From: Streptomyces yatensis
Lineage (GTDB): Bacteria; Actinomycetota; Actinomycetes; Streptomycetales; Streptomycetaceae
DNA: 64,000 bases
Direction of reading: 5' to 3'
Assembly: GCF_018069625.1 (NCBI RefSeq)
Contig: NZ_CP072941.1
Location: 3,038,001-3,102,000, forward strand
The translations under genes and the position numbers were made by a program. The notes beneath the pieces are model-generated. The model ran no database searches and was not told the origin of the DNA. It saw only the letters and a list, made by a program, of their open reading frames with translations. The first letter of the stretch is position 1; each line of letters starts with the position of its first letter. This document shows positions 17,675-25,415 of the stretch, piece after piece.

Positions 17675-19204
17675 ATGACTGACGACTACCTCTCACGTAT
17701 CGGCAAGCTCATCCGTGACGCCCGCCAACACCGAGGCTGGACCCAGTCCCAGCTCGCGGAGGCGCTCGGGACAAGCCAGAGTGCGGTCAACCGCATTGAG
17801 CGGGGAAACCAGAACATCAGCCTTGAGATGATCGCCAGGATCGGTGAGGCCCTGGACAGTGAGATCGTCTCCCTCGGCTACGCGGGCCCGATGCACCTTC
17901 GGGTGGTCGGCGGCCGACGGCTGTCCGGTGCCATCGACGTCAAGACGAGCAAGAACGCGTGTGTGGCGCTGCTGTGCGCCACGCTTCTCAACGCGGGCCG
18001 TACGACACTGCGGAGAGTCGCCAGGATCGAGGAGGTCTACCGCATCCTCGAGGTCCTGGGCAGCATCGGCGTACGCACCCGCTGGATCAACGACGGCGCC
18101 GATCTGGAGATCGTGCCGCCCGCCGAGTTGAACCTCGAGACCATGGACACCGAGGCCGCCCGCCGGACGCGCAGCGTCATCATGTTCCTCGGTCCGCTGC
18201 TGCACCGGATGAACCACTTCCGGATTCCCTACGCGGGCGGTTGTGACCTCGGCACCCGTACCGTTCAGCCGCATATGACCGCCTTGCGCCACTTCGGCCT
18301 CGAAGTGACCGCCACCGACGGGATGTACCACTCCGCGGTCGACCGCTCGGTCGCCCCCACCCGCGCCATCGTGCTGACCGAACGGGGCGACACCGTCACC
18401 GAGAACGCCCTGCTGGCGGCCGCCCGGCACGACGGTGTCACGGTGATCCGCAACGCCTCGTCCAACTACATGGTCCAGGATCTCTGCTTCTTCCTGGAGG
18501 AGTTGGGCGTCAAGGTCGAGGGCGTGGGCACCACGACGCTGACCGTCCACGGCGTCGCCCATATCGACCGCGATGTGGACTACTCGCCCTCCGAGGACCC
18601 GGTCGAGGCGATGAGCCTGCTGGCCGCCGCCGTGATCACCGAGTCGGAGCTGACGATCCGCCGGGTGCCGGTGGAGTTCCTGGAGATCGAGCTGGCCGTC
18701 CTGGAGGAGATGGGGCTGGACCACGAGCGCGGCCGGGAGTACGCGGCGGACAACGGCCGCACCCGGCTGGTCGACCTGACCGTGCGGCCGTCGAAGCTGC
18801 AGGCCCCCATCGACAAGATCCACCCGATGCCGTTCCCCGGCATCAACATCGACAACGTGCCCTTCTTCGCGGCGATCGCGGCCGTCGCCCAGGGTTCGAC
18901 GCTGATCCACGACTGGGTCTACGACAACCGCGCGATCTATCTCACCGAGCTCAACCGGCTCGGCGCCCACGTCAAACTGCTCGACCCGCACCGCGTCCTG
19001 GTCGAGGGCCCGACCCGCTGGCGCTCCGCCGAGATGATGTGCCCGCCCGCCCTGCGCCCCGCCGTGGTCGTGCTGCTGGCGATGATGGCCGCGCCGGGCA
19101 CCTCGGTCCTGCGCAACGTGTACGTCATCAACCGGGGTTACGAGGACCTGGCCGAGCGGCTGAACTCGATCGGCGCCCAGATCGAGACCTTCCGCGACAT
19201 CTGA
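17675..19204 (+). CDS. XRE-type HTH domain fused to a MurA-like enolpyruvyl transferase
   Basis: A 509-aa fusion. Residues about 5-66 are an XRE helix-turn-helix (IRDARQHRGWTQSQLAEALGTSQSAVNRIERG). Residues about 72-505 are the EPSP-synthase/MurA fold that transfers enolpyruvate from PEP to UDP-GlcNAc. MurA-like features include TSKNACVALLCATLL (the KN pair), YAGGCDLGTRTV with Cys190 where the catalytic Cys lies, and FPGINIDNVPFF with the conserved Asp. Several loops differ from housekeeping MurA: CPPALRPAVV replaces the usual DLRAGA-type strand. Streptomyces genomes carry a second MurA paralogue of this form near aconitase. Whether it is an enzyme, a regulator, or a sensor using UDP-GlcNAc as ligand is open. 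Confidence 0.88.
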   Translation: MTDDYLSRIGKLIRDARQHRGWTQSQLAEALGTSQSAVNRIERGNQNISLEMIARIGEALDSEIVSLGYAGPMHLRVVGGRRLSGAIDVKTSKNACVALLCATLLNAGRTTLRRVARIEEVYRILEVLGSIGVRTRWINDGADLEIVPPAELNLETMDTEAARRTRSVIMFLGPLLHRMNHFRIPYAGGCDLGTRTVQPHMTALRHFGLEVTATDGMYHSAVDRSVAPTRAIVLTERGDTVTENALLAAARHDGVTVIRNASSNYMVQDLCFFLEELGVKVEGVGTTTLTVHGVAHIDRDVDYSPSEDPVEAMSLLAAAVITESELTIRRVPVEFLEIELAVLEEMGLDHERGREYAADNGRTRLVDLTVRPSKLQAPIDKIHPMPFPGINIDNVPFFAAIAAVAQGSTLIHDWVYDNRAIYLTELNRLGAHVKLLDPHRVLVEGPTRWRSAEMMCPPALRPAVVVLLAMMAAPGTSVLRNVYVINRGYEDLAERLNSIGAQIETFRDI

Positions 19205-19543
19205 GGCCACACGTCTGTCGCCGCACCCCTGCCTCGCAAGTGAGGGAGGGTTGCGGCGGCCGCCGTGGGACCTTCTCGCCGGAGAGATCTCGCCTGCCGG
19301 GGTCGGTCGCGCCGCGATGGCCAGGAGGGCCCCGGCCGACGCGCCACCCTCCGCGAGCTGAGTCCGCACACCGCGCGGCACACCCACGCCGTGGCGCTGA
19401 GGCCGTTGTCCGGTACGAGGTGAACGAGCGGCGCCCCGCCAAGATCCTCAAGGCGTACGGCCGGTTGCCGGGCCGGCGGATGGCCGGCGGGCAGCCCGCA
19501 CACCATCCGGTCCACGGGCAACACCGTGAGGCTGTCCGTCCGG
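19205..19543. other. Gap between HTH-MurA and TetR genes
   Basis: This 339-bp stretch holds no intact gene. Its middle part encodes a LysR-like remnant on the minus strand, annotated separately. No clear terminator hairpin was found after 19204. Confidence 0.6.
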
Positions 19544-19548
19544 TCAGC
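19384..19548 (-). pseudogene. Remnant of a LysR-type effector-binding domain
   Basis: About 55 codons read ADRTDSLTVLPVDRMVCGLP, AGHPPARQPAVRLEDLGG and APLVHLVPDNGLSA. The block AGHPLA-x-PAVRLEDLGGAPLV is characteristic of LysR substrate-binding domains. No HTH region, matching start or continuing C-terminus is present, and the flanks are unrelated, so this is a decayed fragment next to the TetR gene. Confidence 0.6.
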
Positions 19549-20122
19549 CCAGCGACGCGCTCGCCGCACGCAGTTCGTCCAGGGCCGCCAAGGCGTACCC
19601 GGCGAGCTCGTCCTTGCCGTCACGGTCACCCTCCGACCATTCGGCGTATCCCCGCTTGAAGGCGAGGAGACCCAGCTCGCCCGCGAGGGCCGCGGTCGGA
19701 TCGGGTACGCCGCGGGCGACCAGAGCGGTCGTCATCGCGGCCGCCAGGCTGACGCTCTTGAGGGCGTCACGCTCCTGAAGCTCGGCGCTGGAGGCGACAG
19801 CCGCCTTCAGACGGGGGGCGAAGTCCCGATTGACGGGGCCCATCGCGGTCGAGGCGCGCTCGAGACCGGAAGCGACCGCCTCGAGCGGGCTGGCGCCCTC
19901 GGGCGCCTCGGCGATCCCCTCGGCCAGCAGCCGGCTCAGCGTCTCCTGTCCGGCCACCAGCAGCTCGCGCTTGTCGGGGAAGTGCCGGAAGAACGTGCTT
20001 TTGGTGACCCCGGCGCGCTCGGCGATCTGCGCGACCGTCGTGGCGTCGTACCCCTGCTCGGTGAACAGGTCGACGGCAGCCACGACGAGGCGTTCGCGCG
20101 CCCCTGGTTCCCATCTGCCCAT
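19544..20122 (-). CDS. TetR-family regulator divergent from an NAD-dependent epimerase gene
   Basis: A 192-aa repressor-type protein. The TetR HTH is LVVAAVDLFTEQGYDATTVAQIAERAGVTKSTFFRHFPDKRELL, and the C-terminal ligand domain resembles TetR_C-type helices (AAAMTTALVARGVPDP). It is divergent from the epimerase/reductase gene at 20209, with two matching operator palindromes in the 86-bp gap. It probably represses itself and that gene until a small molecule binds. Confidence 0.9.
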   Translation of the reverse strand: MGRWEPGARERLVVAAVDLFTEQGYDATTVAQIAERAGVTKSTFFRHFPDKRELLVAGQETLSRLLAEGIAEAPEGASPLEAVASGLERASTAMGPVNRDFAPRLKAAVASSAELQERDALKSVSLAAAMTTALVARGVPDPTAALAGELGLLAFKRGYAEWSEGDRDGKDELAGYALAALDELRAASASLG

Positions 20123-20135
20123 GGGCCCATCATAG

Positions 20136-20192
20136 GTGACGGGACTCTTGTCCCATCACTCGGCTATAGTGATGGGACAAGAGTCCCATCAC
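20136..20192. promoter_or_regulatory. Twin TetR operators
   Basis: Two 24-bp inverted repeats lie at 20136-20159 and 20169-20192. Each has arms ending GGGAC and GTCCC around a 4-bp centre (TCTT in one, AAGA in the other), flanked by GTGA and TCAC. Their centres are 33 bp apart, about three helical turns. TATAGT at 20165-20170 is a likely -10 for the plus-strand gene. Confidence 0.75.
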
Positions 20193-20208
20193 TTGCGGGA
20201 GAATACCC

Positions 20209-21090
20209 ATGCGCGTCTTCGTCACCGGTGGCACCGGCCTGATCGGGTCCGCCGTCGTCGCCGAACTGCTCGGCAATGGCCACACCGTCCTCGCACTCGC
20301 CCGCTCCGACGCGTCCGCACTGGCCGCCAAGACGGCGGGCGCCGAGCCGCTCCGAGGAGCCCTCGCCGACCTGGACGTCCTTCGCACCGGCGCCGCGCAG
20401 ACCGACGGGGTGATCCACCTCGCCTTCGCCAACGACTTCAGCAGCCCCGACGCCCTCGGGAAGGCGGTCGCCGAGGAAAGCGCCGCCATCGCGGCCCTCG
20501 GGGAGGAACTCGTCGGCAGCGACCGCCCCTTCGTCATCGTCTCGGGTACGCCCCATGTGCCGGGTCGCGCCTCCACCGAGGCCGACCCCGCCATGACCGA
20601 TGGGCCGGTCGGTGGGCGCGGTCGCGCGGTCACGGCGGCCCTGGGCCTGGCCTCGCGCGGGGTCCGGAGCACGGCCGTACGCCTGCCGCGCACGGTGCAC
20701 AACCAGGGCAGCGGCGGGTTCGCCGGTCTGCTGACCGACATCGCACGCCGGACCGGCATATCCGGCTACGCAGGAGACGGCGCACAGCGCTGGCCCGCCG
20801 TGCACGCGCTCGACACGGCGGTCCTCTTCCGGCTCGCCCTGGAGCGGGCGGAGGCCGGCAGCGTCTGGCACGCCGTGGCCGACGAGGGGGACAAGGTGCG
20901 GGACATCGCCGCGGTCATCGGCCGACGGCTGGACGTGCCGGTCGAGTCGGTGTCATCGGAGACCTACGGCCCCCTCGGCCCGGTCTTCGTGACCGACCAG
21001 CCCTCGTCCAGCACCCACACCCGAGAGGCGCTCGGCTGGGAGCCGAAGCACCCGTCCCTCCTGGAGGACCTGGAGAACATCCAGCCCTGA
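20209..21090 (+). CDS. NAD-dependent epimerase/dehydratase-family reductase
   Basis: A 293-aa extended SDR. The Rossmann motif is MRVFVTGGTGLIGSAVV. The active-site region is diverged (VSGTPHVPGRAS, no YxxxK at the usual place), as in many SDR proteins annotated only as NAD(P)-binding. It ends with the typical REALGWEPKHPSLLEDLE substrate-domain tail. GCGGGAG precedes ATG 20209. Control by the divergent TetR is likely from the twin operators. The substrate is unknown. Confidence 0.85.
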   Translation: MRVFVTGGTGLIGSAVVAELLGNGHTVLALARSDASALAAKTAGAEPLRGALADLDVLRTGAAQTDGVIHLAFANDFSSPDALGKAVAEESAAIAALGEELVGSDRPFVIVSGTPHVPGRASTEADPAMTDGPVGGRGRAVTAALGLASRGVRSTAVRLPRTVHNQGSGGFAGLLTDIARRTGISGYAGDGAQRWPAVHALDTAVLFRLALERAEAGSVWHAVADEGDKVRDIAAVIGRRLDVPVESVSSETYGPLGPVFVTDQPSSSTHTREALGWEPKHPSLLEDLENIQP

Positions 21091-21116
21091 CCGGCGGCCG
21101 GGAGGACCGGCCACGC

Positions 21117-21144
21117 CCGCTGCCGGCGCTCACGCCGGCAGCGG
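21117..21144. terminator. Bidirectional terminator between epimerase and TetR genes
   Basis: A perfect 12-bp stem (21117-21128 with 21133-21144) and a 4-nt loop lie midway between convergent stops at 21090 and 21180. Confidence 0.8.
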
Positions 21145-21179
21145 AAGACCCTCGCCTTCGGAGCCAGGTGACCCGGCCC

Positions 21180-21770
21180 CTACCGCCGGCATCCGTCGAG
21201 CAGCAGCCGAATGGTGAGGCGCACGTCGTACTGCGGATCGGTCCTCTCCCCGCCGGCGCAGATGTCGCCGATCGCGCGGATCAGCTGGTAGGGGGCGACG
21301 TCGGCCGTGACCTCGCCCGCGCCCCGGGCGGCATCGAGGATCTCGGCGAGCGCCGGCACGAGGCGCTCGATGAACAGCGCGTGCAGGGCGGTGAAGCCGT
21401 CGGGATCGTTGCGCATGGCGGCGGCGAGCCCGTGCTTGGTCGCCAGGAAGTCCACGAAGAGCTCCACCCATTGACGCAGGGCGGCGAACGGTGACGTCGC
21501 CGTCGCGAGCAGGGTGGGCCCCGCTTCGGCACAGGTGTCGACCTGGTGCCGATACACGGCCACGACGAGGTCCGCGCGGGTGGGGAAGTGCCGGTAGATC
21601 GTGCCCATGCCGACGCCCGCCGCGGCGGCGATCCGGCGCACCGGCGCGTCCACTCCATCCGTGACGAACACCGACGCCGCGGCGTCGAGCAGGGCCTTCT
21701 CGTTCCGCCGGGCGTCCGCGCGCTTGGCCGTGCCCGGGGTGGCCGGCATCGGCTTGTCGCCTTCACTCAC
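21180..21770 (-). CDS. TetR-family regulator divergent from an alpha/beta-hydrolase gene
   Basis: A 196-aa regulator with HTH region LLDAAASVFVTDGVDAPVRRIAAAAGVGMGTIYRHFPTRADLV and a TetR C-terminal domain of the SCO-type group (QWVELFVDFLATKHGLAAAM). GTG 21770 is used, but ATG 21749 (MPATPGTAKRADARRNE) is also possible because neither has a good Shine-Dalgarno. It is divergent from the hydrolase gene, with two operator-like sites over that gene's promoter. Confidence 0.88.
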   Translation of the reverse strand: MSEGDKPMPATPGTAKRADARRNEKALLDAAASVFVTDGVDAPVRRIAAAAGVGMGTIYRHFPTRADLVVAVYRHQVDTCAEAGPTLLATATSPFAALRQWVELFVDFLATKHGLAAAMRNDPDGFTALHALFIERLVPALAEILDAARGAGEVTADVAPYQLIRAIGDICAGGERTDPQYDVRLTIRLLLDGCRR

Positions 21771-21797
21771 GGGGGCGCTCCTGTCCTACGACCGCGC

Positions 21798-21840
21798 TTG
21801 CCAAGCGGAACGCCGCTCCGTATATTCGGAACGTCGCTCC
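21798..21840 (+). promoter_or_regulatory. Hydrolase promoter with two TetR operator sites
   Basis: TTGCCA (21798-21803) and TATATT (21821-21826) are spaced by 17 bp. Near-palindromes GGAACGCCGCTCC (21807-21819) and GGAACGTCGCTCC (21828-21840) sit between and just after these hexamers, 21 bp apart centre to centre, a good arrangement for repression. Confidence 0.7.
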
Positions 21841-21942
21841 GCTTAACCGCGTGTCCGGTGGCTCATGTCGTCGGACCTACACCGGCGACGCATGTATTCC
21901 CCCATGGACACGGCTCCCATCGCAACCGAAAGGCAGCTCCGC

Positions 21943-22899
21943 ATGCCCGCACCCGACACGGCCGCCCCGCGCGCCGTTCCCGCCTCGACCACCGCGATCA
22001 TCAGCGTCAAGCCGGTCGTCCTGCCCGCACCGGAGCGTGGCGAGGACCTGCGGGTGCGCGTGTCGGCGCCCGCCTCCGGCAGCGGCCTCCCGATCGTCGT
22101 ACTCGCTCATGGCTTCGGCCTGTCGATGTCCTCGTACGACCCGCTGGTCGACTTCTGGGCCGCCAACGGCTTCGTCGTCCTGCAGCCCACCTTCCTCGAT
22201 TCGCTGACCCTCGGCATCACTCCCGCCGACCCGCGGTACGCCGACATCTGGCGCATCCGGGTCCAGGACGTCGAGCGCGTACTCGACGAACTCGACCACG
22301 TCGTCGCCGCGGTCCCCGGCCTCGGTGACCGCGTCGACAGCGAGCGCATCGCCGTCGCCGGACACTCCTGGGGCGGGCAGACCGTCAGCATGCTGCTCGG
22401 CGCCCGCGTGATCGGCGCGGACGGGCAGCCCGGCCCCGACAAGACCGATACCCGAGTGAAAGCCGGCGTGCTCCTCGCCACGACCGGTATCGGCGGCGAC
22501 GCCTTGACGCCGTTCGCGGTGGAGAACTTCTCCTTCATGAGCCCCGACTTCGACCGCCTGACCACGCCGGCACTCGTGATCGCGGGCGACCACGACCAGT
22601 CCCTGCTCTCGACGCGCGGCCCCGACTGGTTCACCGACGTGTACAGGTACAGCCCCGGTGCCCAGAGCCTGCTCACCCTCTTCGGGGCCGAGCATTCGCT
22701 CGGCGGGATCCACGCCTACGGCGCCAAGGACACCACGGACGAGAGCCCCGAGCGCGTCGCGCTGATCCAGAAGGCTTCGTGGGCCTACCTCCGCAGCGCC
22801 CTCGGGATCGACGACAGGGACTGGAAGCAGGTGCGGACCGAACTCGCGGAGGCCGCCGACCCGATCGGGCGCATCGACGACAAGCAGGACGACAAGTAG
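21943..22899 (+). CDS. Alpha/beta-hydrolase of the chlorophyllase/dienelactone hydrolase type
   Basis: A 318-aa protein with the alpha/beta-hydrolase fold. LPIVVLAHGFG supplies the oxyanion-hole HG. IAVAGHSWGGQTVSML has the nucleophile elbow G-H-S-W-G. IAGDHDQSLL carries a likely acidic residue and FGAEHSLGG the catalytic His. The frame is open from 21865, but ATG 21943 (MPAPDTAAP) has AAAGG about 9 nt upstream and I prefer it. ATGs at 21892 and 21904 remain possible. There is no signal peptide. Regulation by the divergent TetR is likely. The substrate is unknown. Confidence 0.8.
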   Translation: MPAPDTAAPRAVPASTTAIISVKPVVLPAPERGEDLRVRVSAPASGSGLPIVVLAHGFGLSMSSYDPLVDFWAANGFVVLQPTFLDSLTLGITPADPRYADIWRIRVQDVERVLDELDHVVAAVPGLGDRVDSERIAVAGHSWGGQTVSMLLGARVIGADGQPGPDKTDTRVKAGVLLATTGIGGDALTPFAVENFSFMSPDFDRLTTPALVIAGDHDQSLLSTRGPDWFTDVYRYSPGAQSLLTLFGAEHSLGGIHAYGAKDTTDESPERVALIQKASWAYLRSALGIDDRDWKQVRTELAEAADPIGRIDDKQDDK

Positions 22900-22922
22900 A
22901 CCGCGAGGAGACCCACCCTCGA

Positions 22923-22962
22923 CGAAGGCCGCCGCACGGGATGACCTGTGCGGCGGCCTTCG
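22923..22962 (+). terminator. Terminator after the hydrolase gene
   Basis: A perfect 15-bp stem (22923-22937 with 22948-22962) with a 10-nt loop. Confidence 0.82.
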
Positions 22963-23038
22963 CGATCTGCCTGGCCTGGCGAGGCGTGCGGGCGCGGCGG
23001 CGGCTCCCGGAAGGCCGAGGCGCGCCGGAAGGCTGTCT

Positions 23039-23087
23039 AAATAAATTAGGAATAATTCTTGACAGGGTTTCGGCCGCAGGACACAGT
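23039..23087 (+). promoter_or_regulatory. Promoter of the GH27 gene with the shared alpha-galactoside element
   Basis: An AT-rich block beginning AAATAAATTAGG at 23039 runs into the -35 TTGACA (23059-23064), followed 17 bp later by CACAGT (23082-23087) as -10. The 25 bp 23039-23063 match 25293-25317 upstream of the ABC operon with only a few mismatches. In a GC-rich genome this is a strong sign of a shared operator. The TTAGG part resembles half-sites of ROK-type regulators, but that identification is weak. Confidence 0.7.
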
Positions 23088-23168
23088 CATCGCCGTGACG
23101 CCGCCGACGCCCGTCCGAGGGCGGCCGCGTCATGTCTCCTCCTGCTTCCCAACCCTCCGGAGAGGCAC

Positions 23169-25298
23169 GTGACTTCACACCCGCCCGCGCACAGACCCCG
23201 CCACCGAACGCTGACCCGCGGCGCCGTCGCGACCGCGATCGCCCTGGTCCTGGCCACGACCGCGGGCCCCATGGCCATGGCCGCCCCCGCGGTGGACCAG
23301 GGGGCGCCCGACTACTACGACAGCGGGCTCGCCCCGACGCCCTATATGGGGTGGAACACCTACTACGGACTGGGGGCGCCCACCGAGAAGGAGGTGCGCG
23401 CGGTCGCGGACCGGCTCGTCAGCAGCGGGCTGCGCGACAGCGGGTACGACATCGTGTGGCTGGACGGCGGCTGGCAGGCCGACGAGCCCCGGGACGCGCG
23501 GGGACGGTTGGCGGCCCACCCGGACCGGTTCCCCTCCGGCATCCCGGCTCTCGTCTCCTACCTGCATCAACGCGGTCTGCGGGCCGGGATCTACACCGAC
23601 GCGGGCACCTACGACGGCGGCAAGAGCTGCGGCCTCGGCAGCCGTGGCCACTACACCGAGGACGCGCGGCAGTTCGCCCAGTGGAAGATCGACGCGATCA
23701 AGGTCGACTTCCTGTGCGGCATCGGCGAGAAGCTCGACCCGGGCCCGGCGTTCAAGGAGTTCGGCGACGCGGTCGCGAAGTCCGGACGCCGGATGCTGCT
23801 GAATCTGTGCAACCCGCTCACCGATGACTGGGGCCTGCCGCACACCCCCGAGCAGGACGCGCACAACACCTACGCCTACGCCCCGACGGCCGCGGACTCC
23901 TGGCGCACCGGCACCGATATCGCCTGGGGCACCCCGAGCCCCGGCCAGTGGCCCAATGTGCTGCGCAACATGGACGCCAACGCCTGGCACCCCGAGGCCC
24001 AGGGGCCCGGCCACTACAACGACCCGGACTATCTGATCCCGATGCGCCGGATGACCGACGGGTCGTACGAGCTGTCGGAGGAGGAGTCCACCACGCAGTT
24101 GGTGATGTGGGCGGAGATGGGCTCGCCGCTCGTGCTGGGCTCCGACCCCCGCACCCTGTCCGACTCGATGCTCCGGACGCTGCGCAACCCGGAGATCATC
24201 GCGGTCGACCAGGACCCGCTGGCCGTCCAGGGCGTGAGGGTGGCCACCGACTCCGTCGGCGATGTCTACAGCAAGGTCCTCTCGGGCCACGGCCGGCGTG
24301 CGGTCGTCCTGCTCAACCGCTCGGACCGGCCCGTCGAGCGCACCGTGCACTTCTCCGATGTGGCACTGGGCGGCGCGGTCGCGGTCCGTGATCTGCGGGC
24401 GCGTGCCGACCGCGGGACGCACACCGGGTCGTACACCGTCGAGGTGCCGGCGCATGGCACCGCGTTCCTCGGGCTCACCGGCGAGGACGCCCTCCCCGGT
24501 GCCGACCTGGGCGCGAAGGCCACGGCGAGCCCGGCCGTCGTACGGGACGGCGAGGCGCTGACCACGTTCTTCCGGGGGCCGGGCGGCTCGCTCGGCCAGC
24601 AGGCGGACGGCGGGACGCGGGACCTCGGCGGCCCGGCGCGCGGGAAGATCCTCGGCCAGCCCGCCGCGTACGCCTCGGCGGACGGGCGGATCGACGTCTT
24701 CGTGCGGGGTGTCGACTCCCGGGCGTACCGGCGGGTGTTCTCGCACGGGCGCTGGGGCGGCTGGCAGGACCTCGGCGGAACGCTGACCGACGCCCCGTCG
24801 GTGGCGTTCACCGACCCCGACCACTGGACGCTGTTCGCGCGCGGCGCCGATGGGCGGATCGCGCAGCGGGGGCCGTCGGCCGGCTGGTCGTCGCTCGGCG
24901 CGCCGGGCGACCGGCCGACGTACGGCAGGCCGTCGGCGGTCGTGGACGCGCAGGGCCGCGTTCAGCTGGCCGTACGCACCGCCGACGACGAGGTGTGGAC
25001 GCGGTCGCGGGATGCCTCCGGGCAGTGGTCGGCGTGGAGTTCGCTCGGCGGGACCGTCAGCGGCAGTCCGACGCTGGTCGCCGTCGGCGACGCGGTGGTG
25101 CTGTTCGCGCGGGGCGGCGACTACACGCTCTGGCAGCGGCGGTACGAGAACGGCGCCTGGCAGAGCTGGAGCAAGCGGGAGGAGTTCCCCAGCGCCGCGT
25201 TCGACGGTGCGCTCGGGGCGGTCGCGGGCCGGGACGGCGCGATCGACGCCGTGTACCGCGGGGTCGACGGTTCCGTACACCGGACCCAATTCAAATAA
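23169..25298 (+). CDS. Secreted GH27 alpha-galactosidase with C-terminal beta-propeller-like lectin region
   Basis: A 709-aa exported glycosidase. GTG 23169 follows CCGGAGAGG and opens a signal peptide cleaved near residue 38-40. The GH27 barrel shows YMGWNTYYG, DIVWLDGGW, IKVDFLCG with nucleophile Asp180, RTGTDI with acid/base Asp250, and HYNDPDYL. The beta-sandwich ends near 440. The remaining residues contain repeated blocks such as WGGWQDLGG, WSAWSSLGG and WQSWSKRE, resembling PLL/tectonin-type beta-propeller repeats that often bind sugars. It probably releases galactose from galactomannan or raffinose-type sugars outside the cell. Some GH27 enzymes act as beta-L-arabinopyranosidases. The stop codon lies inside the operator of the following operon. 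Confidence 0.9.
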   Translation: MTSHPPAHRPRHRTLTRGAVATAIALVLATTAGPMAMAAPAVDQGAPDYYDSGLAPTPYMGWNTYYGLGAPTEKEVRAVADRLVSSGLRDSGYDIVWLDGGWQADEPRDARGRLAAHPDRFPSGIPALVSYLHQRGLRAGIYTDAGTYDGGKSCGLGSRGHYTEDARQFAQWKIDAIKVDFLCGIGEKLDPGPAFKEFGDAVAKSGRRMLLNLCNPLTDDWGLPHTPEQDAHNTYAYAPTAADSWRTGTDIAWGTPSPGQWPNVLRNMDANAWHPEAQGPGHYNDPDYLIPMRRMTDGSYELSEEESTTQLVMWAEMGSPLVLGSDPRTLSDSMLRTLRNPEIIAVDQDPLAVQGVRVATDSVGDVYSKVLSGHGRRAVVLLNRSDRPVERTVHFSDVALGGAVAVRDLRARADRGTHTGSYTVEVPAHGTAFLGLTGEDALPGADLGAKATASPAVVRDGEALTTFFRGPGGSLGQQADGGTRDLGGPARGKILGQPAAYASADGRIDVFVRGVDSRAYRRVFSHGRWGGWQDLGGTLTDAPSVAFTDPDHWTLFARGADGRIAQRGPSAGWSSLGAPGDRPTYGRPSAVVDAQGRVQLAVRTADDEVWTRSRDASGQWSAWSSLGGTVSGSPTLVAVGDAVVLFARGGDYTLWQRRYENGAWQSWSKREEFPSAAFDGALGAVAGRDGAIDAVYRGVDGSVHRTQFK

Positions 25299-25341
25299 AT
25301 TAGGTATTAATCTTGACGTGGCGCGAGCGCCACGCGAACCT
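25293..25341 (+). promoter_or_regulatory. Promoter/operator of the galactoside operon, overlapping the GH27 stop
   Basis: AAATAAATTAGG at 25293 starts the second copy of the 25-bp element, ending in -35 TTGACG (25313-25318), with GAACCT (25336-25341) 17 bp further as -10. GTGGCGC-GA-GCGCCAC (25318-25333) is a perfect inverted repeat inside the spacer and a second candidate operator. Confidence 0.7.
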
Positions 25342-25402
25342 GGATCCGCCACGAGCGGGGGCCCGGCGGGCAGCAAGCAGCCGGGCCCGGCGGGTGGATC
25401 CA
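25341..25402 (+). promoter_or_regulatory. Leader stem-loop before the substrate-binding protein gene
   Basis: A 9-bp stem GGGCCCGGC/GCCGGGCCC (25359-25367 with 25380-25388) sits inside an outer pairing TGGATCC/GGATCCA (25341-25347 with 25396-25402), just before AAGGAG (25404-25409). It could raise mRNA stability or gate translation of the first gene. Confidence 0.5.
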
Positions 25403-25415
25403 CAAGGAGCGCTCC

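Noticed and set aside
22779..23168. Earlier start of the GH27 frame inside the hydrolase gene
   Set aside because: The open frame runs through the hydrolase terminator and the promoter region. GTG 23169 has both a ribosome-binding site and a signal peptide.
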